Counted from the first letter of the stretch, positions 16,034 through 25,609 are shown. The stretch: DNA of 64,000 nt from Peribacillus sp. FSL P2-0133 (GCF_037975445.1 NZ_CP150254.1:1734001-1798000); one strand, 5' to 3'. The notes: generated by a model from the letters alone, not told the origin. A program made the numbers and translations.

Positions 16034-16798
16034 ATGTCTCATCTGACCATCGAAGAAGAGCAGTTATGTTGGAAAAATTGGGTGGAGTGCAGAGATCCGC
16101 TGGCCGGGGACATTTTGGTAAAGAAATACATACCTCTCGTATCGTATCATGTTCAACGTATTTCAGTAAGTCTTCCTAAAAATGTGAGCCGGGATGATAT
16201 AAGGAGTTTAGGGATGATGGGGTTATTCGATGCCCTGGAACGCTTTGATACGAAGCGTGACCTGAAGTTTGACACATATGCATCTTTTAGAATTCGTGGT
16301 GCTATTTTAGATGGATTAAGGAAAGAGGATTGGCTTCCACGGAGTGCAAGAGATAAAGCCAAGAAAATTGAATCTGCAATAGAACAGCTGGAGCAGCAAT
16401 ACATGAGGAACCTTTCGCCAAATGAGATTGCCGCTGAATTGAATATCCCGGAAGATGAAGTATATGCTGCATTAAATGAGAATTTCTTTGCCAATGTACT
16501 ATCTATTGATGAAAGTCCCCAAGAGGACGATAAAGAAAGCGCGAATTTTCATATTAAAGATGAAAAGGCGGATTTACCTGAGGAACATGTGTTAAGGGAA
16601 GAACTGTATGTGGAATTAGCCAAAGTCATAGAAACGCTGAATGAAAAAGAACAGTTGGTTTTACAGCTTTTTTATAAGGAAGAACTAACATTAACCGAAA
16701 TAGGACAAGTGATGAGCCTATCTACGTCCCGGATATCCCAAATACACTCGAAAGCGATATATAAATTAAGAAACACGATGCAAGATCAAAAGATTTAA
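16034..16798 (+). CDS. sigD: RNA polymerase sigma factor SigD (FliA family)
   Basis: SigD directs transcription of late flagellar, chemotaxis, motility and autolysin genes. The 254-residue product has sigma-70 regions 2 (about 20-95, including DIRSLGMMGLFDALERFD and YASFRIRGAILDGLR), 3 (about 105-150) and 4 (about 200-250, ending with the helix-turn-helix LTEIGQVMSLSTSRISQIHSK). ATG 16034, 5 nt after AGGAGGATG, is the family start (MSHLTIEEEQLCWKNW). As in B. subtilis it is near the end of the fla/che operon, where distance from the operon promoter is known to limit its level. Confidence 0.98.
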   Translation: MSHLTIEEEQLCWKNWVECRDPLAGDILVKKYIPLVSYHVQRISVSLPKNVSRDDIRSLGMMGLFDALERFDTKRDLKFDTYASFRIRGAILDGLRKEDWLPRSARDKAKKIESAIEQLEQQYMRNLSPNEIAAELNIPEDEVYAALNENFFANVLSIDESPQEDDKESANFHIKDEKADLPEEHVLREELYVELAKVIETLNEKEQLVLQLFYKEELTLTEIGQVMSLSTSRISQIHSKAIYKLRNTMQDQKI

Positions 16799-16810
16799 TC
16801 ATGATATTTT

Positions 16811-16853
16811 GACTAAAGGGGGCTTTGGAGAACGAAGAATGCCCCTATAAGTC
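16811..16853 (+). other. Imperfect hairpin after sigD
   Basis: GACTAAAGGGGGC (16811-16823) pairs with GCCCCTATAAGTC (16841-16853) with two mismatches around a 17-nt loop, 13 nt after the sigD stop. No U-run follows, so termination is doubtful. The rest of this 234-bp gap before swrB shows no clear promoter; the strong AGGAGG (17023-17028) serves swrB. Confidence 0.45.
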
Positions 16854-17032
16854 AACTTGAAAGAATTCTTACGGGGATCCGCATCAATAAATGTTTCGAA
16901 ATCACAGAATGTTCGAACTGTACTTTGTCATGAAAGCATAGAGAAAGTAATCAAGAAAAAACAACAGTGAAAAAAGATCCCCATCCGTATTAAGGTAACA
17001 GGATTGACTATTCCGGTTAATTAGGAGGCAAC

Positions 17033-17665
17033 ATGTCAGCGTTTTTTATATTTCTGTTGTTTGTATTAAACATATTCACCATTTTTGCCATCATCGTTTT
17101 ATATCTTCGCCAAAATCGTTTAAGTAAGTTGGAAAAAGACCAAAAAGCCATCATCGGAGAAATGGAACAACTTTTGTCTGGTTATTTAATGGAGATGAAA
17201 GAGGACAACGAGACATTGGTAAAGGCATTCACCAATTCGGTGGCATTGAATCACGATCATGGACAAAAAGGACAAGAACATGGTTCAATCAAGGAAACAA
17301 AGGAAGATAAGGAAGAAAAACAAGAACAAAACATTGAGTATGAAGAGGGAAGTCGTGCCGCAGCTAAAATGCAGGTGATTAACGCTTATAAAATAGTGCC
17401 TGAAGAAAATGAGGCCAATGCTTTACTCGTAAAAGTCGAGGACAAATTGGAGCTTTCATCGGCAGTCACTTCCCTTCAAATCGAGGGGAAGCCGGCTGGT
17501 ATGGAATTTTCGGACATGCTGCAGGCTTCTTTAAATGAACGGTCATTGAATGAAAAAGTGGATATGTTAGCGGATCAAGGGAATTCAGTAGAGGAAATCG
17601 CCAAAAAGTTAGGTCGCGGTCAAACGGAGATAGAGCTATTACTAAAGTTTCGCAAGAATAGATAA
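17033..17665 (+). CDS. swrB: Swarming motility protein SwrB (YlxL)
   Basis: SwrB stimulates flagellar type III export maturation and SigD-dependent gene expression and is needed for swarming in B. subtilis. The 210-residue product has an N-terminal membrane segment (about residues 2-25), a charged, Glu/Lys-rich probable coiled-coil region (about 30-115), and a conserved C-terminal end (VDMLADQGNSVEEIAKKLG, GQTEIELLLKFRK) that resembles a small helix-turn-helix. It is about 40 residues longer than B. subtilis SwrB, mainly in the acidic middle. Position directly after sigD supports the assignment. It ends the fla/che cluster. Confidence 0.88.
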   Translation: MSAFFIFLLFVLNIFTIFAIIVLYLRQNRLSKLEKDQKAIIGEMEQLLSGYLMEMKEDNETLVKAFTNSVALNHDHGQKGQEHGSIKETKEDKEEKQEQNIEYEEGSRAAAKMQVINAYKIVPEENEANALLVKVEDKLELSSAVTSLQIEGKPAGMEFSDMLQASLNERSLNEKVDMLADQGNSVEEIAKKLGRGQTEIELLLKFRKNR

Positions 17666-17674
17666 AGTTATCTC

Positions 17675-17703
17675 TTGATTGTACAGAGCCATTATGATAT
17701 ATT
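17675..17703 (+). promoter_or_regulatory. Probable SigA promoter of rpsB
   Basis: TTGATT (17675-17680) and TATATT (17698-17703) are spaced by 17 bp, ten bases after the swrB stop. This would give a leader of about 110 nt before rpsB. Strength is inferred from match to TTGACA/TATAAT (4/6 and 5/6). Confidence 0.6.
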
Positions 17704-17740
17704 ATGAAATGGTGTTAATACACACGCCCCGTGATTCTTG

Positions 17741-17767
17741 CAGATGGTGCTGTTACGACAGTTTCTG
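17741..17767 (+). other. Structured rpsB leader with TACG-loop hairpin
   Basis: CTGT (17750-17753) and ACAG (17758-17761) close a TACG tetraloop, extended by CAGA (17741-17744) with TCTG (17764-17767). It lies in the rpsB 5' leader between the promoter and AGGAGGA. Ribosomal protein leaders are often autoregulatory; binding by S2 here is a guess. Confidence 0.35.
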
Positions 17768-17819
17768 TATGAAAATGATCGGTGCGGAGGAAAAACAAAA
17801 CCATTTAGGAGGAACTAAA

Positions 17820-18533
17820 ATGTCAGTCATTTCTATGAAACAATTGCTTGAAGCTGGTGTGCATTTCGGACACCAAACACGTCGCTGGAACCCGAAAATG
17901 AAGAAATATATCTTCACTGAGCGTAACGGCATCTACATCATCGACCTTCAAAAAACAGTTAAAAAGGTTGAAGAAGCTTATAACTTCGTGAAAGAACTAG
18001 CTGCTAACGGTGGTACTGTTCTTTTCGTTGGAACTAAAAAACAAGCTCAAGAATCTGTTAAAGAAGAAGCTATCCGTTCTGGTATGTACTATGTAAACCA
18101 ACGTTGGTTAGGTGGAACTTTAACAAACTTTGAAACAATCCAAAAACGTATCACTCGTCTTAAAAATATCGAAAAAATGGAAGAAAACGGAACTTTTGAA
18201 GTCCTTCCTAAAAAAGAAGTTATCCAACTTAAAAAAGAATGGGATCGCTTAGAAAAATTCTTAGGCGGTATTAAAGATATGAAGACTCTTCCAGATGCGA
18301 TCTTCGTTATCGACCCTCGCAAAGAGCGTATTGCTGTTGCGGAAGCACACAAATTACACATTCCACTTGTTGGTATCGTTGATACAAACTGTGATCCGGA
18401 TGAAATCGATGTAGTTATTCCTGCGAATGACGATGCAATCCGTGCTGTTAAATTATTAACAGGTAAAATGGCAGATGCTATCTTAGAAGCTAAACAAGGC
18501 GAAGAAACAGCAACTGAAACAACTACTGCTTAA
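17820..18533 (+). CDS. rpsB: 30S ribosomal protein S2
   Basis: S2 binds between the head and body of the 30S subunit and is needed for binding of S1-like factors and mRNA. The 237-residue product starts [27 protein letters not shown] (only the start quoted: [18 protein letters not shown]) and holds the usual globular domain and coiled-coil insertion (about 100-155). ATG 17820 follows TAGGAGGA with a 6-nt gap; an upstream in-frame extension is not S2-like. Codon use is strongly biased, as expected for a highly expressed gene. tsf follows, separated by terminator structures. Confidence 0.97.
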   Translation: MSVISMKQLLEAGVHFGHQTRRWNPKMKKYIFTERNGIYIIDLQKTVKKVEEAYNFVKELAANGGTVLFVGTKKQAQESVKEEAIRSGMYYVNQRWLGGTLTNFETIQKRITRLKNIEKMEENGTFEVLPKKEVIQLKKEWDRLEKFLGGIKDMKTLPDAIFVIDPRKERIAVAEAHKLHIPLVGIVDTNCDPDEIDVVIPANDDAIRAVKLLTGKMADAILEAKQGEETATETTTA

Positions 18534-18562
18534 TAAGAAAAAAAGGTTGCTTATTCAGTAAG

Positions 18563-18605
18563 AAAAAAGGTGATAAGAGGATAATGCCTTTTATCCCTTT
18601 TTTTT
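18563..18605 (+). terminator. Intrinsic terminator after rpsB
   Basis: AAAAAAGG-T-GATAAGAGG pairs with CCTTTTATCCC and the following T-run around a 6-nt loop (18581-18586), with one bulged T. The T8 run at 18598-18605 completes a terminator shape, 30 nt after the rpsB stop. Confidence 0.8.
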
Positions 18606-18841
18606 GCACTAAATGAACATACATAAAATCGCTGTACGGAATGTCTTTTTAAAAAGGTATGGGCGATTTTTGAGGGATGAAAATCATCAACTAGTTTAGC
18701 TCCGTCAAATTGACTGAAAAAGTTGATGTTTTTTCGGAAAAATTGTCAAGACTCGTTATTTTCTTTGATGATAACAAGTATTTTTGGCAATAATGGGTAA
18801 AGATTGAATAAACTGCATTTAATTTGAGGAGGATATATATT
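18606..18841 (+). other. rpsB-tsf intergenic region with second hairpin
   Basis: A second terminator-like hairpin has AAAATCGC (18625-18632) pairing with GCGATTTT (18663-18670), with an inner CTTTTT/AAAAAG stem. Downstream lies a weak promoter candidate, TTGGCA (18784-18789) with an AT-rich -10 near 18807-18812, then the GAGGAGG ribosome binding site for tsf. rpsB and tsf may therefore be partly uncoupled. Confidence 0.5.
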
Positions 18842-19726
18842 ATGGCAATCACTGCACAATTAGTTAAAGAATTGCGTGAAAAAACTGGTGCCGGTATGAT
18901 GGACTGTAAAAAGGCGCTTGTACAAACAGAAGGCGATATGGAAAAAGCAATCGATTTCCTACGTGAAAAAGGGATTGCAAAAGCTGCTAATAAAGGCGAC
19001 CGTATTGCTGCTGAAGGTCTAACTTCAATCGTTGTTGAAGGAAACCAAGCGGTTATTCTTGAAGTGAACTCAGAAACTGATTTCGTTGCTAAAAACGAAG
19101 GCTTCCAACTTCTTGTTAAAGAATTGGCTTCATTCCTTCTTGCTAACAAACCTGAAAGCGTTGAAGTAGCTCTTGAGCAAACAATGGAAAATGGAGCAAA
19201 AGTTGCAGATCATATCAATGCTGCTGTTGCAAAAATCGGGGAAAAATTAACTCTTCGCCGTTTCCAAGTCGTTTCTAAAACAGATAACGACGCATTTGGT
19301 GCATACCTTCACATGGGTGGACGTATCAGCGTACTATCAGTTCTTGAAGGTACAACTGACGAAGAGGCAGCTAAAGGCGTTTCAATGCATATCGCTGCAA
19401 TTAACCCTAAATATATCTCTCGTGACCAAGTAGATGCTAGCGAACTAGAACGCGAACGCGAAGTTCTTACTCAGCAAGCACTTAATGAAGGAAAACCTGA
19501 AAAAATCGTTGCGAAAATGGTTGAAGGACGTATCAATAAATTCTACGAAGAAATCTGTGTTAACGAACAAGCTTTCGTTAAGAACCCTGATCAAAAAGTG
19601 GGACAATTCGTTGAATCAAAAGGCGGAAAAATCCAATCATTCGTTCGTTATGAAGTAGGGGAAGGTCTTGAAAAACGTCAAGAAAACTTTGCTGAAGAAG
19701 TAATGAATCAAGTTAAAAAAGACTAA
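18842..19726 (+). CDS. tsf: Translation elongation factor Ts
   Basis: EF-Ts exchanges GDP for GTP on EF-Tu. The 294-residue product has the N-terminal UBA-like domain with the signature [16 protein letters not shown], the core subdomains with the [10 protein letters not shown] motif (about residue 79), and a C-terminal coiled-coil and helix. ATG 18842 is chosen because GAGGAGG lies just upstream and [12 protein letters not shown] is the family start; an upstream in-frame ATG would give six extra residues. Codon bias is strong. A textbook terminator follows. Confidence 0.98.
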   Translation: MAITAQLVKELREKTGAGMMDCKKALVQTEGDMEKAIDFLREKGIAKAANKGDRIAAEGLTSIVVEGNQAVILEVNSETDFVAKNEGFQLLVKELASFLLANKPESVEVALEQTMENGAKVADHINAAVAKIGEKLTLRRFQVVSKTDNDAFGAYLHMGGRISVLSVLEGTTDEEAAKGVSMHIAAINPKYISRDQVDASELEREREVLTQQALNEGKPEKIVAKMVEGRINKFYEEICVNEQAFVKNPDQKVGQFVESKGGKIQSFVRYEVGEGLEKRQENFAEEVMNQVKKD

Positions 19727-19742
19727 TTGTCAGATAATTAAT

Positions 19743-19774
19743 AATAGGGAACACTCTTGTGTTCCCTATTTTTT
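19743..19774 (+). terminator. Intrinsic terminator after tsf
   Basis: AATAGGGAACAC (19743-19754) and GTGTTCCCTATT (19759-19770) form a perfect 12-bp stem with a TCTT loop followed by TTTT. It lies 17 nt after the tsf stop. Confidence 0.93.
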
Positions 19775-19851
19775 GAAATGTCATGAATTTTTGGTAGTAT
19801 TGCAAGAAAGCATGATGAACGAATGAAAAGATTACATAGTTGGAGGTTCTC

Positions 19852-20574
19852 ATGAGTAACGCTAAATATAAACGTGTCGTTCTAAAACTAAGTGGCGAAG
19901 CATTAGCCGGTGAAGAAGGATTTGGAATTAACCCTGCAGTAATTAAATCCATTGCTGAACAAGTCAAGGAAGTGGCTGAGCTTGATGTGGAAGTGGCTGT
20001 TGTTGTCGGTGGCGGAAACATTTGGCGCGGAAAAATAGGCAGTGAAATGGGCATGGATCGTGCTAATGCCGATTATATGGGTATGCTGGCTACAGTCATG
20101 AACTCATTGGCATTACAAGACAGTCTTGATCAGCTTGGAATTGAAACGCGCGTGCAAACTTCCATTGAGATGAGACAAGTCGCAGAACCATACATTAGAC
20201 GCCGTGCAATCAGGCACCTTGAGAAAAAGAGAGTGGTGATTTTTGCAGCTGGTACAGGTAATCCATACTTCTCAACGGATACCACTGCCGCCTTGCGTGC
20301 TGCTGAAATTGAAGCTGATGTCATCTTGATGGCGAAGAATAATGTGGATGGCGTATACAATGCAGATCCGGTTAAGGACAAAAATGCAGTTAAGTATGAT
20401 AAACTTTCCTATCTTGATGTGATTAAAGAAGGGTTGGAAGTAATGGATTCAACTGCGTCCTCACTATGCATGGACAATGATATTCCATTGATCGTCTTCT
20501 CAATCATGGAAAAAGGTAATATTAAACGTGCCGTTTTAGGCGAAACGCTTGGAACTATCGTAAGGGGGAAATAA
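19852..20574 (+). CDS. pyrH: UMP kinase
   Basis: PyrH phosphorylates UMP to UDP in pyrimidine nucleotide synthesis. It is a hexameric amino-acid-kinase-fold enzyme unrelated to eukaryotic UMP/CMP kinases. The 240-residue product shows [18 protein letters not shown] at the N-terminus, [10 protein letters not shown], and the later [20 protein letters not shown] and [12 protein letters not shown] motifs. ATG 19852 follows GGAGG (19842-19846); a TTG at 19840 overlaps that site and is not the start. frr begins 3 bp after the stop, so the pair is co-translated. Confidence 0.98.
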   Translation: MSNAKYKRVVLKLSGEALAGEEGFGINPAVIKSIAEQVKEVAELDVEVAVVVGGGNIWRGKIGSEMGMDRANADYMGMLATVMNSLALQDSLDQLGIETRVQTSIEMRQVAEPYIRRRAIRHLEKKRVVIFAAGTGNPYFSTDTTAALRAAEIEADVILMAKNNVDGVYNADPVKDKNAVKYDKLSYLDVIKEGLEVMDSTASSLCMDNDIPLIVFSIMEKGNIKRAVLGETLGTIVRGK

Positions 20575-20577
20575 AAG

Positions 20578-21135
20578 ATGCCGAAACAAGTTATTTCGAA
20601 TGCGAAAACGAAAATGGAAAACGCCATTGGAGCGTACACACGTGAATTAGCAAGCATCCGTGCCGGAAGGGCAAATGCCTCATTGCTTGATAGAATCTCG
20701 ATTGATTATTATGGTTCGCCGACACCAGTTAATCAAGTGGCTGGCATTTCTGTCCCGGAAGCTAGATTATTAGTCATTCAACCATATGATAAAACGGTAT
20801 TGGGTGAAATTGAAAAGGCGATTTTGAAATCAGACTTAGGCTTAAATCCTTCTAATGATGGATCGGTCATCAGGATAGCCATTCCGGCGTTAACTGAAGA
20901 GCGCAGAAAAGAGCTTGTGAAAGTTGTGAAAAAAGAAGCGGAAGAAGCGAAAATAGCTGTCCGTAATGTGCGTCGAGATGCTAATGATGATTTGAAAAAG
21001 CTTGAAAAAAGTGGTGAAATCACTGAAGATGATTTACGTGGCTATGCTGAAGACATCCAAAAGATGACAGATGGCAATATCACGAAAATCGATGAAATTA
21101 CAAAAGATAAAGAAAAAGAAATTTTGGAAGTATAA
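20578..21135 (+). CDS. frr: Ribosome recycling factor
   Basis: RRF splits post-termination ribosomes together with EF-G. The 185-residue product has the three-helix bundle and inserted beta domain of the family: [40 protein letters not shown] (shortened here: [12 protein letters not shown]), and the C-terminal helix [18 protein letters not shown]. The AAGGGGGAAA site overlaps the pyrH end. A long 398-bp gap follows. Confidence 0.98.
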   Translation: MPKQVISNAKTKMENAIGAYTRELASIRAGRANASLLDRISIDYYGSPTPVNQVAGISVPEARLLVIQPYDKTVLGEIEKAILKSDLGLNPSNDGSVIRIAIPALTEERRKELVKVVKKEAEEAKIAVRNVRRDANDDLKKLEKSGEITEDDLRGYAEDIQKMTDGNITKIDEITKDKEKEILEV

Positions 21136-21533
21136 TTTCCGCTGAAGAATTGATTAAATAAAGAGGGCCGAATCCATACCGGGTCATGTCTTGGTTCTAA
21201 CATATAGGTGTGCTTAAAGGAGAAAACTGTTATAATAAGGTTTCTCCGATAATGATTACTCCTTGAGTTAGTATGTTGCATGCAAACGTTGGAGGTGGTC
21301 CTTTTTTTGCATTTTTCACGGTAATCATAACCGGTTTTAGAAAAAAAGAAGTAATGATTTCTCCCTTTCTAGCTTCTAATGAAGAAATAATTTTCATAAT
21401 AATAATATGAGAACCAGTTTTTTTTTGATATTATAATATAGATTCTTTTTAAGCGGCAGAAAGCTTATATACATAGTGCACGAAAACTTTGCCTTTGTAG
21501 AGAGATAAGTACAACCTGATGGGGGACTAACAT
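21136..21533 (+). other. Long non-coding frr-uppS gap
   Basis: No credible gene is seen in these 398 bp. Visible structure: GGAGAAA (21219-21225) and TTTCTCC (21241-21247) flank a TATAAT at 21231-21236; a TTGCATGCAA palindrome lies at 21276-21285; a T7 run follows GGTGGTCC at 21301-21308. Another TATAAT at 21432-21437 could be the uppS -10, but no good -35 is seen. GGGGG (21521-21525) is the uppS ribosome binding site. Terminator and promoter roles are plausible but not proven. Confidence 0.5.
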
Positions 21534-22307
21534 ATGTATTCACTTTGGAAGCGTTTCGTTAAAAAAGATGCTTCTTCCGATGTAACAAATAGGATTCAGC
21601 ATATTAAACAGTTTGATGTTCCTCAGCATATCGCCATCATTATGGATGGGAACGGCCGTTGGGCCAAAAAGCGTGCATTGCCACGTGTGGCGGGTCATCA
21701 TGAAGGTATGAAAACCGTTCGTAAAATTACGAAAGTTGCCAATAAATTAGGGGTCAAAACTTTGACAGTCTATGCGTTTTCCACTGAAAATTGGAAACGT
21801 CCGAAAAGTGAAGTCGACTTTTTGATGAAGCTTCCACAGGAATTTCTTGGGACATTTTTACCCGAGCTCATTTCCGAAAATGTAAGAGTTGAAATGATAG
21901 GGGATTTGTCTCTCATTCCGTCACATACTCAAAGTGCCGTTAAACGGGCAATGGAAGACACGAAAGGCAATGATGGGATGATTCTGAATTTTGCCCTGAA
22001 TTATGGAAGCCGCGGGGAAATTGTATCTGCAGTGAATAGCATCATTCAAGATGCTAAGAATGGTATAATAAAGGAAAATGTAACTGAGGAAATGCTATCC
22101 AGTTACCTGATGACCAAACATTTGTCGGATCCTGATTTACTGATCCGTACAAGCGGTGAAATCCGTTTAAGTAATTTCATGCTTTGGCAGGCGGCTTATA
22201 CTGAAATGTGGTTTACTGAGGTGTTATGGCCGGATTTTAGTGAAGAGCATTTATTGCAGGCGGTTGAGGAGTATCAAAAGCGTTCACGAAGATTCGGTGG
22301 CGTTTAA
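21534..22307 (+). CDS. uppS: Undecaprenyl diphosphate synthase
   Basis: UppS (cis-prenyltransferase) adds eight isopentenyl units to farnesyl diphosphate to make the C55 lipid carrier for peptidoglycan and teichoic acid. The 257-residue product shows the catalytic Asp38 in HIAIIMDGNGRWAKKR, the TVYAFSTENWKRP motif, and the C-terminal DLLIRTSGEIRLSNFMLWQ and YTEMWFTEVLWPDF motifs. ATG 21534 follows GGGGG with an 8-nt gap. cdsA and the isoprenoid gene dxr follow, grouping precursor and membrane lipid synthesis. Confidence 0.98.
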   Translation: MYSLWKRFVKKDASSDVTNRIQHIKQFDVPQHIAIIMDGNGRWAKKRALPRVAGHHEGMKTVRKITKVANKLGVKTLTVYAFSTENWKRPKSEVDFLMKLPQEFLGTFLPELISENVRVEMIGDLSLIPSHTQSAVKRAMEDTKGNDGMILNFALNYGSRGEIVSAVNSIIQDAKNGIIKENVTEEMLSSYLMTKHLSDPDLLIRTSGEIRLSNFMLWQAAYTEMWFTEVLWPDFSEEHLLQAVEEYQKRSRRFGGV

Positions 22308-22332
22308 TGTAGAAGGCGAGGAAAATGGAATA

Positions 22333-23130
22333 ATGAAACAACGAATTATTACGGCGGTTGTAGTTGCCGCTATCTTCATTCCACTAGTCATTTTAGGGGG
22401 CACTCCCTTTTTACTGACGGTTTATCTGTTAGGGTCAATTGGTTTGTATGAACTGATGAAAATGAAAAAGTTACGTGTACTGTCTTTTGAAGCATTTCTT
22501 TCACACATATTATTGTGGGTGCTTTTATTGCCTAATGAGCATACTGCTTTTTTAGCAGAAATAAATTACGATAAAGTTCAAGTCTTCTTAATCGGGGTTT
22601 TGCTGCTGTTACTTTATACAGTCGTTTCAAAAAACCGTTTCACTTTTGATGACGCAGGCTTTCTAGTGATTTCAATCCTATACTTGGGGATAGGTTTCTA
22701 CTACCTATTTGAAACACGTGACTCTTTAGGGTTGGGGCTGATCTATATCCTGCTTACCCTATTTACGATCTGGGCAACCGATTCCGGAGCCTACTTCATT
22801 GGTAAATCACTTGGTAAAAGAAAGCTTTGGCCAGAAATAAGTCCAAACAAGACGGTAGAAGGATTTATCGGCGGGTTATTTTCCGCTATGGTAGTGGGTG
22901 TTCTATTTTACGTCTTCTCCAACCTTGACTACACGTTATTACAATTATTATTGATTTCATTAATCATTGGGGTATTCGGGCAATTGGGTGATCTCGTCCA
23001 ATCGGCGTATAAACGTCATTATGGCGTTAAAGATTCAGGGAAGCTTCTCCCGGGACATGGAGGAATTTTGGACAGGCTTGATAGCGTGATATTCATTTTA
23101 CCGATTTTGCATTTATTGCATGTTTTATAA
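22333..23130 (+). CDS. cdsA: Phosphatidate cytidylyltransferase
   Basis: CdsA makes CDP-diacylglycerol from phosphatidate and CTP, the branch point of phospholipid synthesis. The 265-residue product is polytopic, with about seven or eight membrane segments, and carries the family signature near the C-terminus (SAYKRHYGVKDSGKLLPGHGG then LDRLDS; conserved Lys, Asp and His). ATG 22333 gives the normal start MKQRIITAVVV; GAGG at 22317-22320 is a distant ribosome binding site (12 nt). An in-frame upstream ATG at 22240 lies inside uppS and is unlikely. Confidence 0.96.
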   Translation: MKQRIITAVVVAAIFIPLVILGGTPFLLTVYLLGSIGLYELMKMKKLRVLSFEAFLSHILLWVLLLPNEHTAFLAEINYDKVQVFLIGVLLLLLYTVVSKNRFTFDDAGFLVISILYLGIGFYYLFETRDSLGLGLIYILLTLFTIWATDSGAYFIGKSLGKRKLWPEISPNKTVEGFIGGLFSAMVVGVLFYVFSNLDYTLLQLLLISLIIGVFGQLGDLVQSAYKRHYGVKDSGKLLPGHGGILDRLDSVIFILPILHLLHVL

Positions 23131-23172
23131 TATAAATATAGGCAAGCGTTATTGAATTAGGAGATGAACAAT

Positions 23173-24333
23173 TTGAAAAATATCAGCCTTTTGGGCGCGA
23201 CAGGATCGATTGGTCAACAAACAGCGGATGTAGTTAGGTCCCATCCTGATCAATTCAAGATCGTGGCGCTTTCTGCTGGAAAGAATATAGAATTGGTCAG
23301 GACTTATATACAAGAGTTTGAACCGAAACTGGTTTCAGTCCAAACGGAAGAAGATTATCATGTTTTGAAAAGTGAATTCTCCAGCCGCAAAGATATCGAG
23401 TTCATGTATGGAGATGAGGGATTGACTGCTGTTGCCGTTTATGGTCAGGCTTCGATATTGGTCAATGCTGTCATCGGAAGCGTGGGTCTTTATCCGACAC
23501 TTCAAGCAATAAAGGCTAAAAAAGATATTGCTATCGCCAACAAGGAGACTTTGGTGACGGCAGGTCATTTGGTCATAAGTGAAGCAAAAAAAGCGGGGGC
23601 CAGATTGCTGCCGGTTGACAGTGAGCATTCCGCTATTTTTCAGGCATTGCAAGGTGAAAAGGAAAAAAATATAGAACGCCTAGTCATTACCGCTTCGGGA
23701 GGCAGTTTTCGAGATCGGACCAGGGAAGAATTGAAGGATGTAACGGTGGAAGAGGCACTGAACCATCCGAACTGGTCAATGGGAGCTAAAATCACGATCG
23801 ATTCAGCATCAATGATGAATAAGGGATTGGAAGTAATTGAGGCCCACTGGCTATTCGATCTTCCCTACGATAAAATTGATGTATTGCTACATAAGGAGAG
23901 CATCATCCATTCCATGGTTGAGTTTCATGACTCCAGCGTAATAGCACAACTGGGGACACCGGATATGCGGGTGCCGATACAATATGCACTTACTTATCCA
24001 GACCGTATTCCGCTAGCAGGACGCAAACGACTTAATCTTGCTGAAGCAGGCAAACTGCATTTTAGCGATATGGATTTCACCAGATATCCTTGTTTGCAAT
24101 TCGCCTATAAAGCAGGTAAAATGGGCGGAACGATGACTACTGTGTTGAATGCCGCCAATGAAGCTGCAGTCTCTGCATTCTTATCTGGAAAGATAACCTT
24201 CCTTGAAATTGAAACGTTAATTGAAAAAGCGTTGAATCAGCATTCCGTCATAGCCCTTCCAGATTTAGAAACGATTCAGGAAGTCGATAATATGACAAGG
24301 CAGTATATAGAATCTTTAGTGAAAGATAGGTGA
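23173..24333 (+). CDS. dxr: 1-deoxy-D-xylulose 5-phosphate reductoisomerase
   Basis: Dxr catalyses the first committed step of the MEP isoprenoid pathway (DXP to MEP, NADPH-dependent). The 386-residue product has the NADPH-binding GATGSIGQQ motif at its start, the substrate/metal site [21 protein letters not shown], and [21 protein letters not shown] (split: [24 protein letters not shown]). TTG 23173 is preferred because AGGAG (23159-23163) is 9 nt upstream and [12 protein letters not shown] is the family start; ATG 23164 directly abuts that site. rasP starts 7 bp after the stop. Confidence 0.97.
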   Translation: MKNISLLGATGSIGQQTADVVRSHPDQFKIVALSAGKNIELVRTYIQEFEPKLVSVQTEEDYHVLKSEFSSRKDIEFMYGDEGLTAVAVYGQASILVNAVIGSVGLYPTLQAIKAKKDIAIANKETLVTAGHLVISEAKKAGARLLPVDSEHSAIFQALQGEKEKNIERLVITASGGSFRDRTREELKDVTVEEALNHPNWSMGAKITIDSASMMNKGLEVIEAHWLFDLPYDKIDVLLHKESIIHSMVEFHDSSVIAQLGTPDMRVPIQYALTYPDRIPLAGRKRLNLAEAGKLHFSDMDFTRYPCLQFAYKAGKMGGTMTTVLNAANEAAVSAFLSGKITFLEIETLIEKALNQHSVIALPDLETIQEVDNMTRQYIESLVKDR

Positions 24334-24340
24334 CCGGAAC

Positions 24341-25609
24341 ATGCAGACTTTAGAAACGATTATAGCGTTCATCATCATTTTTGGAGCTCTAGTATTTTTC
24401 CATGAGCTTGGGCACTTAGTGTTTGCAAAGCGAGCAGGAATTTTATGCCGTGAGTTCGCAATCGGTTTCGGGCCAAAAGTATTCACATATAAAAAGAAGG
24501 AAACCGTATATACCATTCGATTGCTCCCTCTTGGCGGGTACGTGCGTATGGCTGGTGAAGACGCAGAAAATATTGAATTGAAGCCCGGCTATCGGGTGGG
24601 ATTAATGTTTGATAATGAAGAGAATGTTACAAAAATCATTTTGAACAATAAAGATAAATATCCTGATATTCGTCTTGTGGAAGTTGAAGTGATCGATCTT
24701 GATCATAAACTGATCCTTACTGGTTATGAGGAGGGCGAGGAAGATACACTAAAAACGTTTGCCATTCATAAAGAAGCGGTGATTGTTGAAAATGGTGTAG
24801 AGAACCAGATTGCTCCTTTTGACCGGCAATTTGCATCAAAGTCGCTTGGACATCGTTTCCTGACGATTGTAGCTGGACCGGCAATGAATTTCGTTTTGGC
24901 TTTTGTCATTTTTGTGTTGATTGGCCTGTTTCAAGGAGTCGTGGTGGATGAAGCGAAACTTGGTGAGTTGACTCCAGATGGTTCGGCAGTAAATGCCGGC
25001 TTAAAATCGGGGGATGTCATTCAATCCATAGAAGGGACGGAAGTCTCCACTTGGGGAGATGTTCAGGAAAGCATTCAAAAGAATCCTGGGCAAGAGATCG
25101 AGTTCGTCGTTGACAGGGACGGGAAAACATTAGAAGTTCCGGTTGTTCCACAAGAAGTGGAGAGGGAAGGGAAGAAAATCGGCATTATCGGTGTTTACCC
25201 TCCGGTTGAAAAAGCACCGATTAAAGCTATACAATATGGTTTTACAGAAACGTATTTTTGGACAAAACAAATCTTCATCATCCTTGGTGACCTCGTAACG
25301 GGTGGATTTACGATCGACAGTTTATCTGGTCCTGTAGGAATATATAAATCAACTGAGGAAGTAGCGAAACAAGGTTTATTCACGTTAATGAAATGGGCAG
25401 GGCTGCTCAGCATTAACCTGGGAATCATGAACCTGCTTCCGCTGCCGGCATTGGATGGGGGAAGGCTGTTATTCTTTGTGGTCGAATTCTTAAGAGGGAA
25501 ACCAATTGACCGTCAAAAAGAAGGAATGGTTCACTTCATCGGCTTTGCGTTGCTGATGTTATTGATGATTGTCGTTACATGGAATGACATCCAGCGGTTC
25601 TTCCTGTAA
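24341..25609 (+). CDS. rasP: Site-2 intramembrane metalloprotease RasP (RseP/YluC)
   Basis: RasP cuts membrane-embedded substrates including RsiW (activating SigW), FtsL and leftover signal peptides. The 422-residue product has the zinc motif HELGH (H21, E22, H25) in its first membrane segment, a PDZ domain at about residues 200-280 (GLKSGDVIQSIEGTEV), and the second zinc ligand in LPLPALDGGRLLFF near residue 370. About four membrane segments are visible. ATG 24341 is 7 bp after dxr. A clear terminator ends the uppS-cdsA-dxr-rasP group. Confidence 0.97.
   Translation: MQTLETIIAFIIIFGALVFFHELGHLVFAKRAGILCREFAIGFGPKVFTYKKKETVYTIRLLPLGGYVRMAGEDAENIELKPGYRVGLMFDNEENVTKIILNNKDKYPDIRLVEVEVIDLDHKLILTGYEEGEEDTLKTFAIHKEAVIVENGVENQIAPFDRQFASKSLGHRFLTIVAGPAMNFVLAFVIFVLIGLFQGVVVDEAKLGELTPDGSAVNAGLKSGDVIQSIEGTEVSTWGDVQESIQKNPGQEIEFVVDRDGKTLEVPVVPQEVEREGKKIGIIGVYPPVEKAPIKAIQYGFTETYFWTKQIFIILGDLVTGGFTIDSLSGPVGIYKSTEEVAKQGLFTLMKWAGLLSINLGIMNLLPLPALDGGRLLFFVVEFLRGKPIDRQKEGMVHFIGFALLMLLMIVVTWNDIQRFFL

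Noticed and set aside
17679-17819. N-terminal extension of S2 from an upstream in-frame start
   Set aside because: The added 47 residues are Cys-rich and unlike S2, and AGGAGGA sits at the right distance for ATG 17820.
21276-21285. TTGCATGCAA palindrome as a regulator site
   Set aside because: A 10-bp palindrome alone is too weak and no known regulator motif matches; kept only as part of the gap description.
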